Below are positions 18,317 to 31,116 of a stretch of 64,000 nucleotides of DNA, piece after piece. A program made the position numbers and the translations under genes. Under the pieces are notes generated by a model. It ran no database searches and had not been told where the DNA came from. It worked only from the letters and a program-made list of their open reading frames with translations. This stretch comes from Pseudomonas sp. UBA6562 (lineage in GTDB: Bacteria; Pseudomonadota; Gammaproteobacteria; Pseudomonadales; Pseudomonadaceae): the NCBI RefSeq assembly GCF_002434265.1, contig NZ_DJJS01000002.1, positions 118,216 to 182,215 on the forward strand. The letters are read 5' to 3'. The first letter of the stretch is position 1; each line of letters opens with the position of its first letter.

Positions 18317-19381
18317 ATGCCCAACAACGATCGTCTGTTCGTGCAGATCCTTCTGCTGGCGCTATTGGGCGCCGCCCTCTGGGTCATGGCACCGTTCATT
18401 TCCGCGCTGCTGTGGGGCGCGATCCTGGCCTTCGCCAGTTGGCCGCTGATGCGTCTGCTGACTCGCCTACTGCACGGGCGCGAAACGCTCGCGGCAGGCA
18501 TCCTTACCAGCGCCTGGATCGTGGTGGTGGTGCTGCCGCTGGTGTGGCTGGGGTTCAACCTGGCCGACCATATCCGCGATGCCACGGCGTTCGTGCGCGA
18601 TGTCCGGGTCGACGGCCTGCCGCCGGCGCCGGCCTGGCTGGGCGCGTTGCCCCTGGTGGGCGAGCGGCTGGTGGGCATGTGGGACACGGTCGACCAGCAA
18701 GGCCCGGCGCTGCTGGCGTCGGTCAAACCCTACCTGGGGCAGACCGGCAATTGGCTGCTGGCACGCAGTGCGCAGATCGGCAGCGGTGTCCTCGAACTCA
18801 GCCTGAGCCTGATCTTCGTGTTCTTCTTCTACCGCGACGGCCCGCGCCTGGCGGCCTTCGTGCTGCGCTTGCTGCAGCGTTTGATGGGCGCGCGCGCCGG
18901 TTACTACCTGGACCTGGTGGCCGGCACCGTCCAGCGGGTGGTCAATGGCGTGATCGGCACCGCGGCCGCCCAGGCGCTGCTGGCCCTGATCGGCTTTCTC
19001 ATCGCCGGCGTGCCGGGGGCCATCGTGCTGGGCCTGGTCACCTTCATGCTCAGCCTGATTCCCATGGGGCCGCCGCTGGCCTGGTTGCCGGCCACGGCCT
19101 GGCTGGCGTGGAAAGGTGAATACGGCATGGCGGTGTTCCTCGGCATCTGGGGCACGTTCGTCATCAGTGGCGTGGACAACGTGCTCAAACCCTACCTGAT
19201 CAGCCGTGGCGGCGATCTGCCGTTGGTGATCGTGCTACTCGGGGTGTTCGGCGGCTTGATCGCGTTCGGGTTCATCGGTTTGTTCATCGGCCCCACGCTG
19301 CTGGCGGTGGGCTATAGCCTGTTGCTCGACTGGAGCCGCAATGCCGGGGCGGGGGACGACCCCAAGGCGCCCGACGCGTGA
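18317..19381 (+). CDS. AI-2E family transporter (PerM/YdiK type)
   Basis: The 354-residue protein has about eight membrane helices in the family pattern: paired helices at the N-terminus, a soluble loop in the first half (about residues 90-150), and FVFFFYRDG, LIPMGPPLAWLP and a final GLIAFGFIGLFIGPTLLAVG. The family includes the AI-2 exporter TqsA and proton-coupled antiporters; the substrate here cannot be read. An in-frame GTG lies one codon upstream of the ATG at 18317. It is probably co-transcribed with the DUF4892 gene. Confidence 0.87.
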   Translation: MPNNDRLFVQILLLALLGAALWVMAPFISALLWGAILAFASWPLMRLLTRLLHGRETLAAGILTSAWIVVVVLPLVWLGFNLADHIRDATAFVRDVRVDGLPPAPAWLGALPLVGERLVGMWDTVDQQGPALLASVKPYLGQTGNWLLARSAQIGSGVLELSLSLIFVFFFYRDGPRLAAFVLRLLQRLMGARAGYYLDLVAGTVQRVVNGVIGTAAAQALLALIGFLIAGVPGAIVLGLVTFMLSLIPMGPPLAWLPATAWLAWKGEYGMAVFLGIWGTFVISGVDNVLKPYLISRGGDLPLVIVLLGVFGGLIAFGFIGLFIGPTLLAVGYSLLLDWSRNAGAGDDPKAPDA

Positions 19382-19506
19382 CGTAGCGGCGGCGGTTGCC
19401 TTGAGCGCAGCCGCCTGGTAATCGCCACCGTTCATGGAACGCTCGTGTCGGAGTGGCTGTGCCGCGCCCAGGCTGTCAGATGTCGTCGGCAAGCCGAAAC
19501 CCACTG

Positions 19507-19526
19507 TTTTTACGCATTCTTTACGC
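19507..19526 (+). promoter_or_regulatory. Probable KdpE binding site upstream of kdpF
   Basis: TTTACGC occurs twice, at 19509-19515 and 19520-19526, exactly 11 bases apart within a T-rich stretch. The E. coli KdpE site is also a T-rich tandem repeat with the same helical-turn spacing, as for OmpR-family regulators in general. It lies about 90-110 bases before kdpF, a normal distance for activation. The rest of the 19382-19616 gap holds no gene. Confidence 0.6.
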
Positions 19527-19616
19527 CTTCCCCCGGCAATCGCCCTCGCGCCTTTACGGCGCGTCCTCGGACAATTTCCCCACGGCGCCGGTCGCCATCA
19601 CCTGGGGAATGCATCG

Positions 19617-19706
19617 ATGACCATCCTTGACACCGTCTCACTGCTGCTGGCCGTCGCGCTGGCGGCCTACCTGCTGCACGCGCTGCTGCGCAGCGACCGA
19701 AGCTAG
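19617..19706 (+). CDS. kdpF: Potassium-transporting ATPase subunit KdpF
   Basis: A 29-residue single-membrane-helix peptide (LLLAVALAAYLLHALL core) lies eight bases before kdpA. KdpF stabilises the KdpFABC complex in the inner membrane. GGGGA lies eight bases before the ATG. Its length, its position and its short charged C-terminus (RSDRS) all fit the family. Confidence 0.9.
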   Translation: MTILDTVSLLLAVALAAYLLHALLRSDRS

Positions 19707-19714
19707 GGGCAGCC

Positions 19715-21409
19715 ATGCACAGCTACGACTACGCCTTGCTGCTCGGCTTCTTTCTCTTGGTCCTGCTGCCAGCGCCCTGGTTGGGACGCTTCTACTATCG
19801 CGCGATGGAAGGCCAGCGCACCTGGCTCAGCCCGGTACTCGGCCCCGTAGAGCGCGGCTGTTATCGCCTTGCCGGGGTCGACACGGGCCTCGAACACACC
19901 TGGCGGCAGTACACCCTGGCCTTGCTGGCGTTCAATCTGGCGGGCCTGGCCTTGCTGTTCGGCGTGTTGAGCCTGCAACGGTACCTGCCGCTCAACCCCC
20001 AGCAACTGCCCGGGCAGTCCTGGTCGCTGGCGCTCAATACCGCAGTGAGCTTCGTCACCAACACCAATTGGCAAGCCTACAGCGGCGAGACCTCGCTGAG
20101 CCCGTTCAGCCAGCTGTTCGGCCTCACCGTGCAAAACTTTCTCAGCGCCGCCACGGGCCTGAGCGTGCTGGTGGCGCTGTGCCGCGGCATCGCACGGCGT
20201 TCGGCGAACAGCCTCGGCAATTTCTGGGTCGACCTGACCCGCGCCACGCTCTACGGCCTGTTGCCGCTCAGTCTGCTGCTGGCGCTGCTGCTGGTCTGGC
20301 AAGGCGTGCCGCAGACCTTTCTCGACCAAGTGCAAGCCGTCACCCTGCAAGGCAACGGCCAGGCCTTGCCCCTGGGGCCGGTCGCCAGCCAGGTCGCGAT
20401 CAAGCAATTGGGCACCAACGGCGGCGGCTTCTTCGGCGTCAACTCGGCGCATCCGTTCGAGAACCCCAGTGCCTGGAGCAACCTGTTCGAGTTGGTCGGC
20501 ATCGTGCTGATCCCGGTGGCGCTGGTGTTCACCTTCGGCCACTACGTCAAGGACCTGCGCCAGAGCCGAGCGATCCTGGGCTGCATGCTGGCGCTGTTCG
20601 TGCTCGGCGGCGCCACCGCGTTGTGGGCCGAGCATCAGCCCAATCCGGCGCTGGCGAGCCCGCTGGTGGAGCAGAGCGCACCGCTCGAAGGCAAGGAGGC
20701 GCGTTTCGGCACTACCGCGTCGGTACTGTGGGCGGTGACCACCACGGCCGCTTCCAACGGCTCGGTGAACGCCATGCACGACAGCCTCAACCCGCTGACC
20801 GGCCTGGTCACGCTGGCCAACATGATGGTCGGCGAAGTGATTTTCGGCGGGGTCGGGGCAGGCCTGTACGGCATGCTGCTGTTCGTGCTGATCGCGGTGT
20901 TCCTGGCCGGGTTGATGATCGGCCGTACGCCGCAGTACCTGGGCAAGCCGTTGCAGGCGCGGGAGGTCAAGCTGCTGGTGGCGACCTTGCTGGTGATGCC
21001 CTGCGGCGCCCTGGTGCTCGGCGCGCTGGCCAGCAGCCTGCCCGGTGCCCAGGGCGCCTTGAGCAACCCAGGGCCGCACGGGTTCAGCCAACTGCTGTAT
21101 GCCTTCACCTCCGGCGCCGCCAACAACGGCTCGGCCTTCGCCGGCTGGACCGCTAACACCCCGGCGCACAACCTGCTGCTGGCCCTGGCCATGCTGGTCG
21201 GCCGCTTCGGCTACATCCTGCCGGTGCTGGCGTTGGCCGGTAGCCTGGCGGCCAAGCGCGGTAGCGCAGCCGGGGTCGACAGCTTCCCCACCCATGGGCT
21301 GCTGTTCACGAGCCTGCTGTTGATGACCGTACTGCTAGTGGGCGGGCTGACCTTCCTGCCGACCCTGGCCCTGGGGCCGATCGCCGAACACCTGAGCCTG
21401 GGTTTCTGA
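19715..21409 (+). CDS. kdpA: Potassium-transporting ATPase, potassium-binding subunit KdpA
   Basis: The 564-residue protein has about ten membrane helices and the selectivity-filter-like loops of the channel subunit: [48 protein letters not shown] and [11 protein letters not shown]. KdpA binds and conducts potassium in the high-affinity KdpFABC pump. Gene order kdpFABC-DE is complete here. The start ATG has AGGGGCAG before it, and the stop is 11 bases from kdpB. Confidence 0.98.
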   Translation: MHSYDYALLLGFFLLVLLPAPWLGRFYYRAMEGQRTWLSPVLGPVERGCYRLAGVDTGLEHTWRQYTLALLAFNLAGLALLFGVLSLQRYLPLNPQQLPGQSWSLALNTAVSFVTNTNWQAYSGETSLSPFSQLFGLTVQNFLSAATGLSVLVALCRGIARRSANSLGNFWVDLTRATLYGLLPLSLLLALLLVWQGVPQTFLDQVQAVTLQGNGQALPLGPVASQVAIKQLGTNGGGFFGVNSAHPFENPSAWSNLFELVGIVLIPVALVFTFGHYVKDLRQSRAILGCMLALFVLGGATALWAEHQPNPALASPLVEQSAPLEGKEARFGTTASVLWAVTTTAASNGSVNAMHDSLNPLTGLVTLANMMVGEVIFGGVGAGLYGMLLFVLIAVFLAGLMIGRTPQYLGKPLQAREVKLLVATLLVMPCGALVLGALASSLPGAQGALSNPGPHGFSQLLYAFTSGAANNGSAFAGWTANTPAHNLLLALAMLVGRFGYILPVLALAGSLAAKRGSAAGVDSFPTHGLLFTSLLLMTVLLVGGLTFLPTLALGPIAEHLSLGF

Positions 21410-21420
21410 GGAATCGAACG

Positions 21421-23475
21421 ATGAACCTACCTGTTGCCGATCTCGGCACCCCTGCCGACCCGAACCAGGCCACGCGCTTCAGTGCACTGTGGCGTCCGGC
21501 CCTGCTGCAAGCCTTTCTCAAGCTCGACCCGCGCCAGCTCAAGCGCTCGCCGGTGATGCTGGTGGTGCTGCTGACCGCTATGCTGACCACCGTCTTGTGC
21601 CTGGCGCCAAACAGCGGCGTCGAGACGGGCGTCGCGGTGCAGATCACCTTGTGGCTGTGGTTCACGGTGCTGTTCGCCAACTTCGCCGAAGCCTTGGCCG
21701 AAGGCCGCGGCAAGGCCCGCGCCGACAGCCTGCGCGCCGGTAGCCAGGGCCTGAGCGCCCGGCGTCGCGGCGTCGACGGCCGCTTCGAAGAGGTCGCCGC
21801 CAGCCGCCTGGTCAAAGGGGACGTGGTCGAAGTGCTGGCGGGCGAACTGATCCCTGCCGATGGCGAAGTGCTCGAAGGCATCGCCGCGGTGAACGAGGCG
21901 GCCATCACCGGTGAGTCGGCCCCGGTGATCCGCGAGTCCGGTGGCGACCGCTCGGCCGTCACCGGCAATACCTGCCTGGTGTCCGACCGCCTGCTGGTGC
22001 GCGTCACCAGCGACCCCGGCGAGTCGACCCTGGACCGCATGGTGGCGCTGGTCGAAGGCGCCAAGCGGCAGAAGACCCCGAACGAGGTGGCGCTCGACCT
22101 TTTGCTGATCGGCCTGACCCTGGTTTTTCTCATCGTCGTGGTGACCTTGCAGCCGTTCGCGCGTTTCTCCGGTGCCGGCCTGCCGCTGATCTTCCTCGCC
22201 GCATTGCTGGTGACGCTGATCCCCACCACCATCGGCGGCCTGCTGTCGGCCATCGGCATCGCCGGCATGGACCGACTGGTGCGGCTCAACGTCATCGCCC
22301 GCTCGGGCCGCGCGGTGGAGGCGGCCGGCGACGTGCAGACCCTGCTGCTGGACAAGACCGGCACCATCACCTTCGGCAACCGCCGCTGCACGGCGCTGCA
22401 CAGCGCGCCTGGCGTGAGTGCCGAAGCACTGGCCGAGGCGGCACTGTTCGCTTCGCTGGGCGACGACACCGCCGAGGGCAAGTCGGTGGCCGAGTTCGTG
22501 CGTGCCGAACGGGCGTTGATCGAACCCTCCGCCAGCCAGTACCAGACCATCGCTTTCACCGCGCAGACCCGCCTGTCGGGCATCGATGTGTGCGGCCAGC
22601 GCTACCGCAAGGGCGCGGTCGATGCGGTGCTGGACTTCGTCGGCCTTGCGCTCGAGCAGCTACCCGCGTCGTTACGCGTCGAGGTGGAGCGCATCGCGCA
22701 AAGCGGCGGCACACCACTGCTGGTCTGCGTCGACGACCGCGTGCTGGGCGCGGTCCACCTCAAGGACGTGGTCAAGCCCGGCATTCGCCAGCGTTTCGCC
22801 GAATTGCGGGCCATGGGCATCCGCACGGTGATGATCACCGGCGACAACCCGCTGACCGCCGCCGCCATCGCCGCCGAAGCCGGGGTCGACGACGTGCTGG
22901 CCCAAGCCACGCCGGAGAAGAAACTGGCGCGCATCCGCCAGGAGCAGCAGGAAGGCCGCTTGGTCGCCATGTGCGGCGACGGCGCCAACGACGCCCCGGC
23001 GCTGGCCCAGGCCGACGTCGGCATGGCCATGAACGAAGGCACCCAGGCGGCGCGCGAGGCGGCCAACATGGTCGACCTGGACAGCGACCCGACCAAGCTG
23101 CTCGACGTGGTGCAGGTGGGCAAGGCGTTGCTGGTCACCCGCGGTGCGCTGACCACGTTTTCCATCGCCAACGACGTGGCCAAGTACTTCGCCATCCTGC
23201 CGGCACTGTTCGCCGCCATCTACCCGCAACTGGGCGCGCTCAACCTGATGCAGCTGCACAGTCCGCAGAGCGCGATCCTGTCGGCCATCGTCTTCAACGC
23301 CTTGATCATCGTCGCGTTGATCCCGCTGGCGCTGCGCGGTGTTGCGGTGAAAGCGGCCAATGCCGCGCAACTGCTGCGGCGCAACGTGCTGATCTACGGG
23401 CTGGGCGGGCTGTTGGTGCCGTTCGCCGGGATCAAGCTGATCGACCTGTTGCTCACTGCCTTGAATCTGGTCTGA
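21421..23475 (+). CDS. kdpB: Potassium-transporting P-type ATPase KdpB
   Basis: The 684-residue P-type ATPase has the actuator TGES motif (163-166), the phosphorylation site DKTGT (Asp311), the nucleotide-binding KGA region and the hinge [16 protein letters not shown]. It hydrolyses ATP to drive potassium uptake through KdpA in the inner membrane. About seven membrane helices are present. All key residues are intact, so the pump should be functional. Confidence 0.98.
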   Translation: MNLPVADLGTPADPNQATRFSALWRPALLQAFLKLDPRQLKRSPVMLVVLLTAMLTTVLCLAPNSGVETGVAVQITLWLWFTVLFANFAEALAEGRGKARADSLRAGSQGLSARRRGVDGRFEEVAASRLVKGDVVEVLAGELIPADGEVLEGIAAVNEAAITGESAPVIRESGGDRSAVTGNTCLVSDRLLVRVTSDPGESTLDRMVALVEGAKRQKTPNEVALDLLLIGLTLVFLIVVVTLQPFARFSGAGLPLIFLAALLVTLIPTTIGGLLSAIGIAGMDRLVRLNVIARSGRAVEAAGDVQTLLLDKTGTITFGNRRCTALHSAPGVSAEALAEAALFASLGDDTAEGKSVAEFVRAERALIEPSASQYQTIAFTAQTRLSGIDVCGQRYRKGAVDAVLDFVGLALEQLPASLRVEVERIAQSGGTPLLVCVDDRVLGAVHLKDVVKPGIRQRFAELRAMGIRTVMITGDNPLTAAAIAAEAGVDDVLAQATPEKKLARIRQEQQEGRLVAMCGDGANDAPALAQADVGMAMNEGTQAAREAANMVDLDSDPTKLLDVVQVGKALLVTRGALTTFSIANDVAKYFAILPALFAAIYPQLGALNLMQLHSPQSAILSAIVFNALIIVALIPLALRGVAVKAANAAQLLRRNVLIYGLGGLLVPFAGIKLIDLLLTALNLV

Positions 23476-23486
23476 AGGAGACTGCC

Positions 23487-24053
23487 ATGCTCGCTTACCT
23501 GCGTCCGGCCCTGTGCCTGTTGCTGTTGATGACGCTGTTCACCGGAGGGCTGTATCCGTTGCTGGTCACAGGCCTCGGCCAATGGCTGTTCCCGGCCCAG
23601 GCCAATGGCAGTTTGCTGCGCGACGAAACCGGGCACGTGCGGGGTTCGGCCTTGCTCGCCCAACCGCTGGCGGGTGCCGGCTGGTTCCAGTCGCGGCCCT
23701 CGGCAGCCGACTATGCCACGCTGCCCAGCGGCGCCAGCAACCTGGCACCGAGCAACCCGGCGTTGGCCGCGCGCGTGCTGGCCGATGCGCAGCGTTGGCA
23801 GAGCGCGAGCCAGGGAGCCGTTCCGCTGGCCCTGCTGACCACCTCCGCCAGCGGCCTCGACCCACACCTGCCGCCCTCGGCGGTGGCCTGGCAGATGCCC
23901 GCTGTGGCAAGGGCGCGCGGTCTGCCGTTGGCGGACTTGCAAGGCCTGGTCGATGGGGCCACGCTGCGACCTTTGCTCGGTCCTCCGGTGGTCAATGTGC
24001 TGTTGCTCAACCAGGCGTTGGCGCGCAGGGCGCCGATGGCCAAAGAAGGATGA
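23487..24053 (+). CDS. kdpC: Potassium-transporting ATPase subunit KdpC
   Basis: The 188-residue protein has an N-terminal membrane anchor (residues 7-26) and a periplasmic domain with the family motifs [15 protein letters not shown] and [13 protein letters not shown]. KdpC stabilises the KdpAB complex and may raise affinity. The ATG at 23487 has AAGGAG before it; the long open frame upstream runs inside kdpB and is not coding. Confidence 0.97.
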   Translation: MLAYLRPALCLLLLMTLFTGGLYPLLVTGLGQWLFPAQANGSLLRDETGHVRGSALLAQPLAGAGWFQSRPSAADYATLPSGASNLAPSNPALAARVLADAQRWQSASQGAVPLALLTTSASGLDPHLPPSAVAWQMPAVARARGLPLADLQGLVDGATLRPLLGPPVVNVLLLNQALARRAPMAKEG

Positions 24054-24056
24054 TCC

Positions 24057-26714
24057 ATGACTGACTCGCAACGCGCCGATGCGCTGCTCGGCGCACTGCC
24101 GCGCCAGGGTCGCGGCCGGCTGAAAGTGTTTCTCGGTGCGGCGCCCGGCGTCGGCAAGACCTACGCCATGCTCCAGGCCGCCCATAGCGACCGACGCCAG
24201 GGCGTCGAGGTGTTGGCGGCGGTGGTGCAGAGCCATGGCCGCAGCGAAACCGAGGCGCTGCTGCTCGACCTGCCGCAGTTGCCCTTGCTGCGCTGCGAGT
24301 ACCGTGGCGCGCTGTGGCAGGAGATGGACCTCGACGGCCTGCTGGCCGCGGCGCCGCAACTGGCCCTGGTGGACGAGCTGGCGCACAGCAACGTGCCCGG
24401 CAGCCGCCACGCCAAGCGCTGGCAGGACGTGCAGGAACTGCTGTCGGCCGGTATCGACGTGTACACCACGGTCAACGTCCAGCACCTGGAAAGCCTGAAC
24501 GACAAGGTGCGCGGCATCACCGGCGTGCAAGTGCGCGAGACCGTGCCCGACTGGGTGGTGCAGGAGGCCTTCGAACTGGTGCTGATCGACCTGCCGCCAC
24601 GCCAGCTCCTGGAGCGCTTGCGCCAGGGCAAGGTGTACGTGCCCGAGCAGGCGCGGGCGGCCATCGACGCGTTCTTTTCCCCGACCAACCTCAGCGCCTT
24701 GCGCGAGCTGGCCTTGCAGACCGCCGCAGCCCAGGTCGATGCCGACCTGGCCCAGGGCTATCGCCAGCGCGGCGAGCAGGCACCGGCCGTGCAGGGGCGC
24801 CTGCTGGTCGGCGTCGACGGCGACGCCCAGGCCGAGCGCCTGGTGCGCCATGCCAGCCGCATCGCGCAGCGTCGCCATCTGCCCTGGAGCTTGGTGCACA
24901 TCGAGCGTGACCGACCCCGCGACGAGGCCAGCCGGCTGCGCTTGCAAGCCGCCCAGCAACTGGCCGAGCGGTTGGGTGGCGAGGTGGTGGTGCTGCGTGC
25001 GGCCGAAGTGGCCCGCAGTTTGGTCCAGCATGCCCGCGAGCGCCGCGCCAGCGTATTGCTGGTCGGGCAGAGCCGGCGGCGTTGGTATCGTCCGTGGCTG
25101 GGAGCCGGAGTTGGGCAGCGCCTGTTGCGCCAGCGTTGCGGCCTGGAAGTCACGGTGCTCGATGACGAGCTGGACGCCGTAGCCACCCCACCCACGCCGC
25201 GGCGGCCCCTGGGGCCGCTGCGGCATTACCTTCAGGCGGTGCTGGCCACGGTACTGGCCGCCGCGTTGGCCTGGTCGGTCGCCAGCGTGCTGGAACTGCC
25301 GAACATCTCCCTGGTGTTCCTCGCGGCGGTGTTGCTGGTGGCGGTGCGCAGCAGCCTGGGCCCGGCCCTGACCTGCGCGGTGCTGTCGTTTCTGAGCTAC
25401 GACTTCCTGTTCATCGCGCCGAGCTTTTCCCTGAGCATCCAGCGCGAAGAAGACGTGCTGACCTTGCTGTTCTTTCTCCTGATGGCGGCCCTGACCGGCA
25501 ACTTGGCGGCGCGCCAGCGTCGTCAGTTGCAGGTGTTGCGCCAGACCCAGGACGAAACCCGACAACTGCTCGAACTGTCGCAGCGCCTGGCCCGGGCAAC
25601 CGACCGTGAGGCGGTGTTCGCCGCCGCAGGCCAGCACCTGGCCGATGCCACGGGGCTACAGGTGTACCTGGTACGCCGCGACGCTGAGGCAGGCCTGAGC
25701 GTGACCGGTCCTGAGCCGCAAACGTTTGCGGTCAACGAGCGCGCTGCCGCCGAATGGGCCTGGCAGCACGGGCAGGCGGCCGGCGCTGGCACCGACACCT
25801 TGCCCGAGGGCCGCTGGTGGTGGTGGCCGCTGCGCGACGATGAGCAGCCCTTGGCCTTGCTCGCGGCGCGCTCCACCAATGGCCGGCCGTTGGCGCGGCA
25901 AGCGTTGGGGCGGTTGCGTGCGCTGGCCCAGCCCCTGGCCCTGGCCCTGACCCGTGTGAACCTGGCCGAGCAACTGGCGGCGGCACGCCTGCAAGGGGAG
26001 ACCGAGCAGTTGCGCAGTGCCCTGCTGGCCTCGGTGTCCCACGATTTGCGCACACCGTTGACGGCCATGCGCGGCAGCATCGACAGCCTTCTGGCCTTGG
26101 GCGAAATGATTGCGGCCAGCGATCGCCGCGAGCTGCTCGAAGGCACCCGCGACGAGGCCGAGCGGCTGGACCGCTACATTCAGAACCTGCTCGACATGAC
26201 CCGCCTGGGCCATGGCGCCCTGGCCCTGGCGCGCGACTGGGTGGCGCCGGCCGACATCGTCGGCAGCGCCTTGCAGCGCCTGCGCGGCGTACTCGCACCC
26301 TTGCGGATCGAGCTCGACCTGCCCGGCGACCTGCCGCTGCTGTTCGTCCACGCCGCGCTGATCGAACAGGCGCTGGTCAACGTGCTGGAAAACGCCGCGC
26401 GCTTCTCGCCCGTCGATGGCCGCCTACGGCTACAGGTCAGCACCCGCGGGCGGCTCCTGTGTCTGGCGGTCAGCGACCAGGGGCCGGGCATCCCCGAGGC
26501 CGAGCGCAGCCGGATCTTCGACATGTTCTACACCGCCGCCCGCGGTGATCGCGGCGGGCAGGGCACGGGCCTGGGCCTGGCCATCTGTCAAGGGATGGTG
26601 GGCGCCCATGGTGGGCAGATCGAGGTCGCGGACGGGATCGATGGCCATGGCACCTGCATCACCCTATGCTTGCCGCTGCCCGAGCAACCCGAACCCGACA
26701 TCGAGACGCCATGA
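24057..26714 (+). CDS. kdpD: Sensor histidine kinase KdpD
   Basis: The 885-residue sensor has, in order: the KdpD domain with Walker A GAAPGVGKT (27-35), a universal stress protein domain (about 245-365), four membrane helices (about 390-490), a GAF-like domain, HisKA with phospho-His662 (SVSHDLRTP) and a HATPase domain (NVLENAARFSP, DQGPGIP, GTGLGLAIC). It senses low potassium or turgor and phosphorylates KdpE. It follows kdpC by three bases and overlaps kdpE by four. Confidence 0.98.
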   Translation: MTDSQRADALLGALPRQGRGRLKVFLGAAPGVGKTYAMLQAAHSDRRQGVEVLAAVVQSHGRSETEALLLDLPQLPLLRCEYRGALWQEMDLDGLLAAAPQLALVDELAHSNVPGSRHAKRWQDVQELLSAGIDVYTTVNVQHLESLNDKVRGITGVQVRETVPDWVVQEAFELVLIDLPPRQLLERLRQGKVYVPEQARAAIDAFFSPTNLSALRELALQTAAAQVDADLAQGYRQRGEQAPAVQGRLLVGVDGDAQAERLVRHASRIAQRRHLPWSLVHIERDRPRDEASRLRLQAAQQLAERLGGEVVVLRAAEVARSLVQHARERRASVLLVGQSRRRWYRPWLGAGVGQRLLRQRCGLEVTVLDDELDAVATPPTPRRPLGPLRHYLQAVLATVLAAALAWSVASVLELPNISLVFLAAVLLVAVRSSLGPALTCAVLSFLSYDFLFIAPSFSLSIQREEDVLTLLFFLLMAALTGNLAARQRRQLQVLRQTQDETRQLLELSQRLARATDREAVFAAAGQHLADATGLQVYLVRRDAEAGLSVTGPEPQTFAVNERAAAEWAWQHGQAAGAGTDTLPEGRWWWWPLRDDEQPLALLAARSTNGRPLARQALGRLRALAQPLALALTRVNLAEQLAAARLQGETEQLRSALLASVSHDLRTPLTAMRGSIDSLLALGEMIAASDRRELLEGTRDEAERLDRYIQNLLDMTRLGHGALALARDWVAPADIVGSALQRLRGVLAPLRIELDLPGDLPLLFVHAALIEQALVNVLENAARFSPVDGRLRLQVSTRGRLLCLAVSDQGPGIPEAERSRIFDMFYTAARGDRGGQGTGLGLAICQGMVGAHGGQIEVADGIDGHGTCITLCLPLPEQPEPDIETP

Positions 26715-27408
26715 ACCCACCCGCGACCGTACTGGTCATCGACGACGAACCGCAGATCCGCAAGTTCCTGCGCATCAGCCTGGCTTCCCAGGGCTATCGA
26801 GTGGTCGAGGCCGCCACGGGCCAGGAAGGGCTGGCCCAGGCGGCGCTGGCTCAGCCGGATCTGGTGGTACTCGATCTGGGGCTGCCCGATCTGGACGGCC
26901 AGGACGTATTGCGCGGCCTGCGCGAATGGAGCGATGTGCCGGTGATGGTGCTGTCGGTGCGCGCCAGCGAGGTGCAGAAGGTCGACGCCCTGGACGGCGG
27001 CGCCAATGACTATGTCACCAAACCGTTCGGCATTCAGGAGTTCCTGGCACGGGTGCGGGCGCTGTTGCGCCAGCCACGGGGCGGCAGTTCGGTAGCTGGG
27101 GCTGGGGAGCCGACGGTCAGTGTCGGCCTCCTGACCATCGACCTGGCCGAGCGCCGCGTCACCCTCGCCGGCGCCGCCATCGAGCTGACCCGCAAAGAAT
27201 ACAGCTTGCTGGCGCAACTGGCCCGCCACCCCGGCCGGGTGATCACCCAGCAGCAACTGCTCAAGGACATCTGGGGCCCGAGCCACGTCCACGACACCCA
27301 CTACCTGCGCATCGTGGTTGGCCACCTCCGGCAAAAACTCGGCGACGACCCCACCGCGCCGCGCCTGATCCACACCGAAGTCGGCGTCGGCTACCGCCTG
27401 CTGGCACC

Positions 27409-27412
<4 letters not shown>
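26711..27412 (+). CDS. kdpE: Two-component response regulator KdpE
   Basis: This 233-residue OmpR-family regulator has a receiver domain with acidic pocket DDE (11-13), phospho-acceptor Asp55 (VVLDLGLPD) and a conserved Lys in TKPF. A C-terminal winged helix includes LTRKEYSLL and VGVGYRL. It activates kdpFABC; the tandem TTTACGC at 19509 is a likely target. It ends in a TAG that overlaps the TAA of the convergent nppD gene, leaving no room for an intergenic terminator. Confidence 0.97.
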
Positions 27413-29019
<1,607 letters not shown>

Positions 29020-29020
29020 G

Positions 29021-30040
29021 TCATTTCCTCGGATCGAAGGCATCGCGGGCGGATTCGCCGATGAACACCAGCAGGCTCAACATCACCGCCAGCACGGCGA
29101 AAGCGCTGATGCCGAGCCACGGCGCCTGCAGGTTGGATTTGCCCTGGGCCACCAGCTCGCCGAGCGACGGCGCACCGGCCGGCAGACCGAAGCCAAGAAA
29201 GTCCAGGGCGGTCAGAGTGCCGATGGCGCCGGTGAGGATGAACGGCATGAAGGTCATGGTCGAGATCATCGCGTTGGGCAGGATGTGCCGGTACATGATC
29301 GCCCCGTCGCGCATCCCCAGGGCGCGGGCGGCGCGCACGTACTCCAGGTTGCGCCCGCGCAGGAATTCGGCGCGCACCACATCGACCAGGCTCATCCACG
29401 AGAACAGCAGCATGATGCCCAGCAGCCACCAGAAGTTGGGCTGCACGAAGCTCGCCAGGATGATCAGCAAATACAGCACCGGCAGCCCCGACCAGATTTC
29501 CAGGAAGCGCTGCCCGGCCAGGTCCACCCAGCCGCCGTAGTACCCCTGCAAGGCGCCGGCGAGCACGCCGATGATGGAACTGGCCAAGGTCAGGGTCAGG
29601 GCGAACAGCACCGAGATGCGGAAGCCGTAGATGACCCGCGCCAGCACGTCGCGGCCCTGGTCGTCGGTGCCCAGCCAGTTCTGCGCCGAGGGCGGCGCGG
29701 GGGCTGGCACCTTGAGGTCGTAGTTGATGCTCTGGTAGCTGAACGGTATCGGCGCCCATAGCACCCAGGCCTTCTGTTCGGCTAGCAGTTGGCGGATATA
29801 GGGGCTCTTGTAGTTGGCCTCCAGCGGGAATTCGCCGCCGAAGGTGGTTTCCGGGTAGCGCTTGAAGGCCGGGAAGTACCATTGCTCGTCGTAGTGCACG
29901 GCGATGGGCTTGTCGTTGGCGATCAGCTCGGCGCCCAGGCTCAGGCCGAAGAGGATGAGGAACAGCCACAGCGACCACCAGCCGCGCCGGTTGGCCTTGA
30001 ACCGCTCGAAGCGTCGACGGTTGAGGGGAGATAGGGCCAT
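29021..30040 (-). CDS. nppC: ABC importer permease NppC (YejE-like)
   Basis: The 339-residue protein has six predicted membrane helices, an N-terminal DUF-type extension (residues 1-50 with one helix) and the binding-protein-dependent permease EAA loop (EYVRAARALGMRDGAIMYRHILPNA). It forms the channel with NppB. It starts two bases after the nppB stop, within one operon. Confidence 0.93.
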   Translation of the reverse strand: MALSPLNRRRFERFKANRRGWWSLWLFLILFGLSLGAELIANDKPIAVHYDEQWYFPAFKRYPETTFGGEFPLEANYKSPYIRQLLAEQKAWVLWAPIPFSYQSINYDLKVPAPAPPSAQNWLGTDDQGRDVLARVIYGFRISVLFALTLTLASSIIGVLAGALQGYYGGWVDLAGQRFLEIWSGLPVLYLLIILASFVQPNFWWLLGIMLLFSWMSLVDVVRAEFLRGRNLEYVRAARALGMRDGAIMYRHILPNAMISTMTFMPFILTGAIGTLTALDFLGFGLPAGAPSLGELVAQGKSNLQAPWLGISAFAVLAVMLSLLVFIGESARDAFDPRK

Positions 30041-30041
30041 G

Positions 30042-31115
30042 TCAGTGCTTCCTGCTGGCGAAATCGATGCGTGGATCGACCAGGGTATAGGTCAGGTCGC
30101 CGATCAGCTTCACCACCAGCCCGAGCAGGGTGAAGATGAACAGGGTGCCGAAGACCACCGGGTAGTCGCGGTTGATCGCCGCCTCGAAGCTCATCAGGCC
30201 CAGGCCGTCGAGGGAGAAGATCACCTCAATCAGCAACGAGCCGGTGAAGAAGATGCCGATGAACGCCGAAGGGAAGCCGGCGATCACCAGCAGCATGGCG
30301 TTGCGGAACACGTGCCCGTACAGCACCCGCGAACGGCTCAGGCCCTTGGCTTTGGCGGTCACCACGTACTGCTTGTTGATTTCGTCGAGGAAGCTGTTCT
30401 TGGTCAGCAAGGTCATGGTGGCGAAGTTGCCGATCACCAGGGCGGTGATCGGCAGCACCAGGTGCCAGAAGTAGTCGAGCACCTTGCCGGTGGTCGACAG
30501 CTCCTCGAAGTTGTTCGACGTCAGCCCGCGTAGAGGGAACCAGTCGAAGTAGCTGCCGCCGGCGAACAGCACGATCAGCAGGATGGCGAACAGGAACGCG
30601 GGGATGGCGTAGCCGACGATGATCGCCGAGCTGGTCCACACGTCGAAGTGGCTGCCGTGGCGCACCGCCTTGGCGATGCCCAGGGGGATGGACACCAGGT
30701 ACATGATCAGCGTGCTCCACAACCCCAGCGAGATCGACACCGGCATCTTCTCGGCGATCAGGTCGATGACCTTGGCGTCGCGGAAGAAGCTGTCGCCAAA
30801 GTCCAGGTGGGCGTAGTTCTTGATCATGATCCACAGCCGCTCGGGTGCCGGCTTGTCGAAGCCGTACATGTGCTCGATCTCGGCGATCAGGGCCGGGTCC
30901 AGGCCCTGCGCGCCCCGGTAGTTGGAGCCGGCCACCGACACTTCCGCGCCGCCGCCGGCGATGCGGCTGGTGGCGCCTTCGAAGCCTTCGAGCTTGGCGA
31001 TCATCTGCTCCACCGGCCCGCCAGGCGCGGCCTGGACGATGAGGAAGTTGATCACCAGGATGCCCAGCAGGGTGGGAATGATCAGCAGCAGGCGCCGCAG
31101 GATGTAGGCCAGCAT
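30042..31115 (-). CDS. nppB: ABC importer permease NppB (YejB-like)
   Basis: The 357-residue protein has six membrane helices and the oligopeptide-permease EAA loop ([24 protein letters not shown]). A periplasmic region near residues 45-105 with GGGAEVSV is longer than in OppB, as in YejB. It pairs with NppC. It lies one base after nppA2. Confidence 0.93.
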   Translation of the reverse strand: MLAYILRRLLLIIPTLLGILVINFLIVQAAPGGPVEQMIAKLEGFEGATSRIAGGGAEVSVAGSNYRGAQGLDPALIAEIEHMYGFDKPAPERLWIMIKNYAHLDFGDSFFRDAKVIDLIAEKMPVSISLGLWSTLIMYLVSIPLGIAKAVRHGSHFDVWTSSAIIVGYAIPAFLFAILLIVLFAGGSYFDWFPLRGLTSNNFEELSTTGKVLDYFWHLVLPITALVIGNFATMTLLTKNSFLDEINKQYVVTAKAKGLSRSRVLYGHVFRNAMLLVIAGFPSAFIGIFFTGSLLIEVIFSLDGLGLMSFEAAINRDYPVVFGTLFIFTLLGLVVKLIGDLTYTLVDPRIDFASRKH

Positions 31116-31116
31116 G

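Noticed and set aside
23394..25637. A 747-codon minus-strand open frame across kdpC and kdpD
   Set aside because: It covers two intact conserved genes on the other strand. High GC at third positions leaves the opposite frame free of stops.
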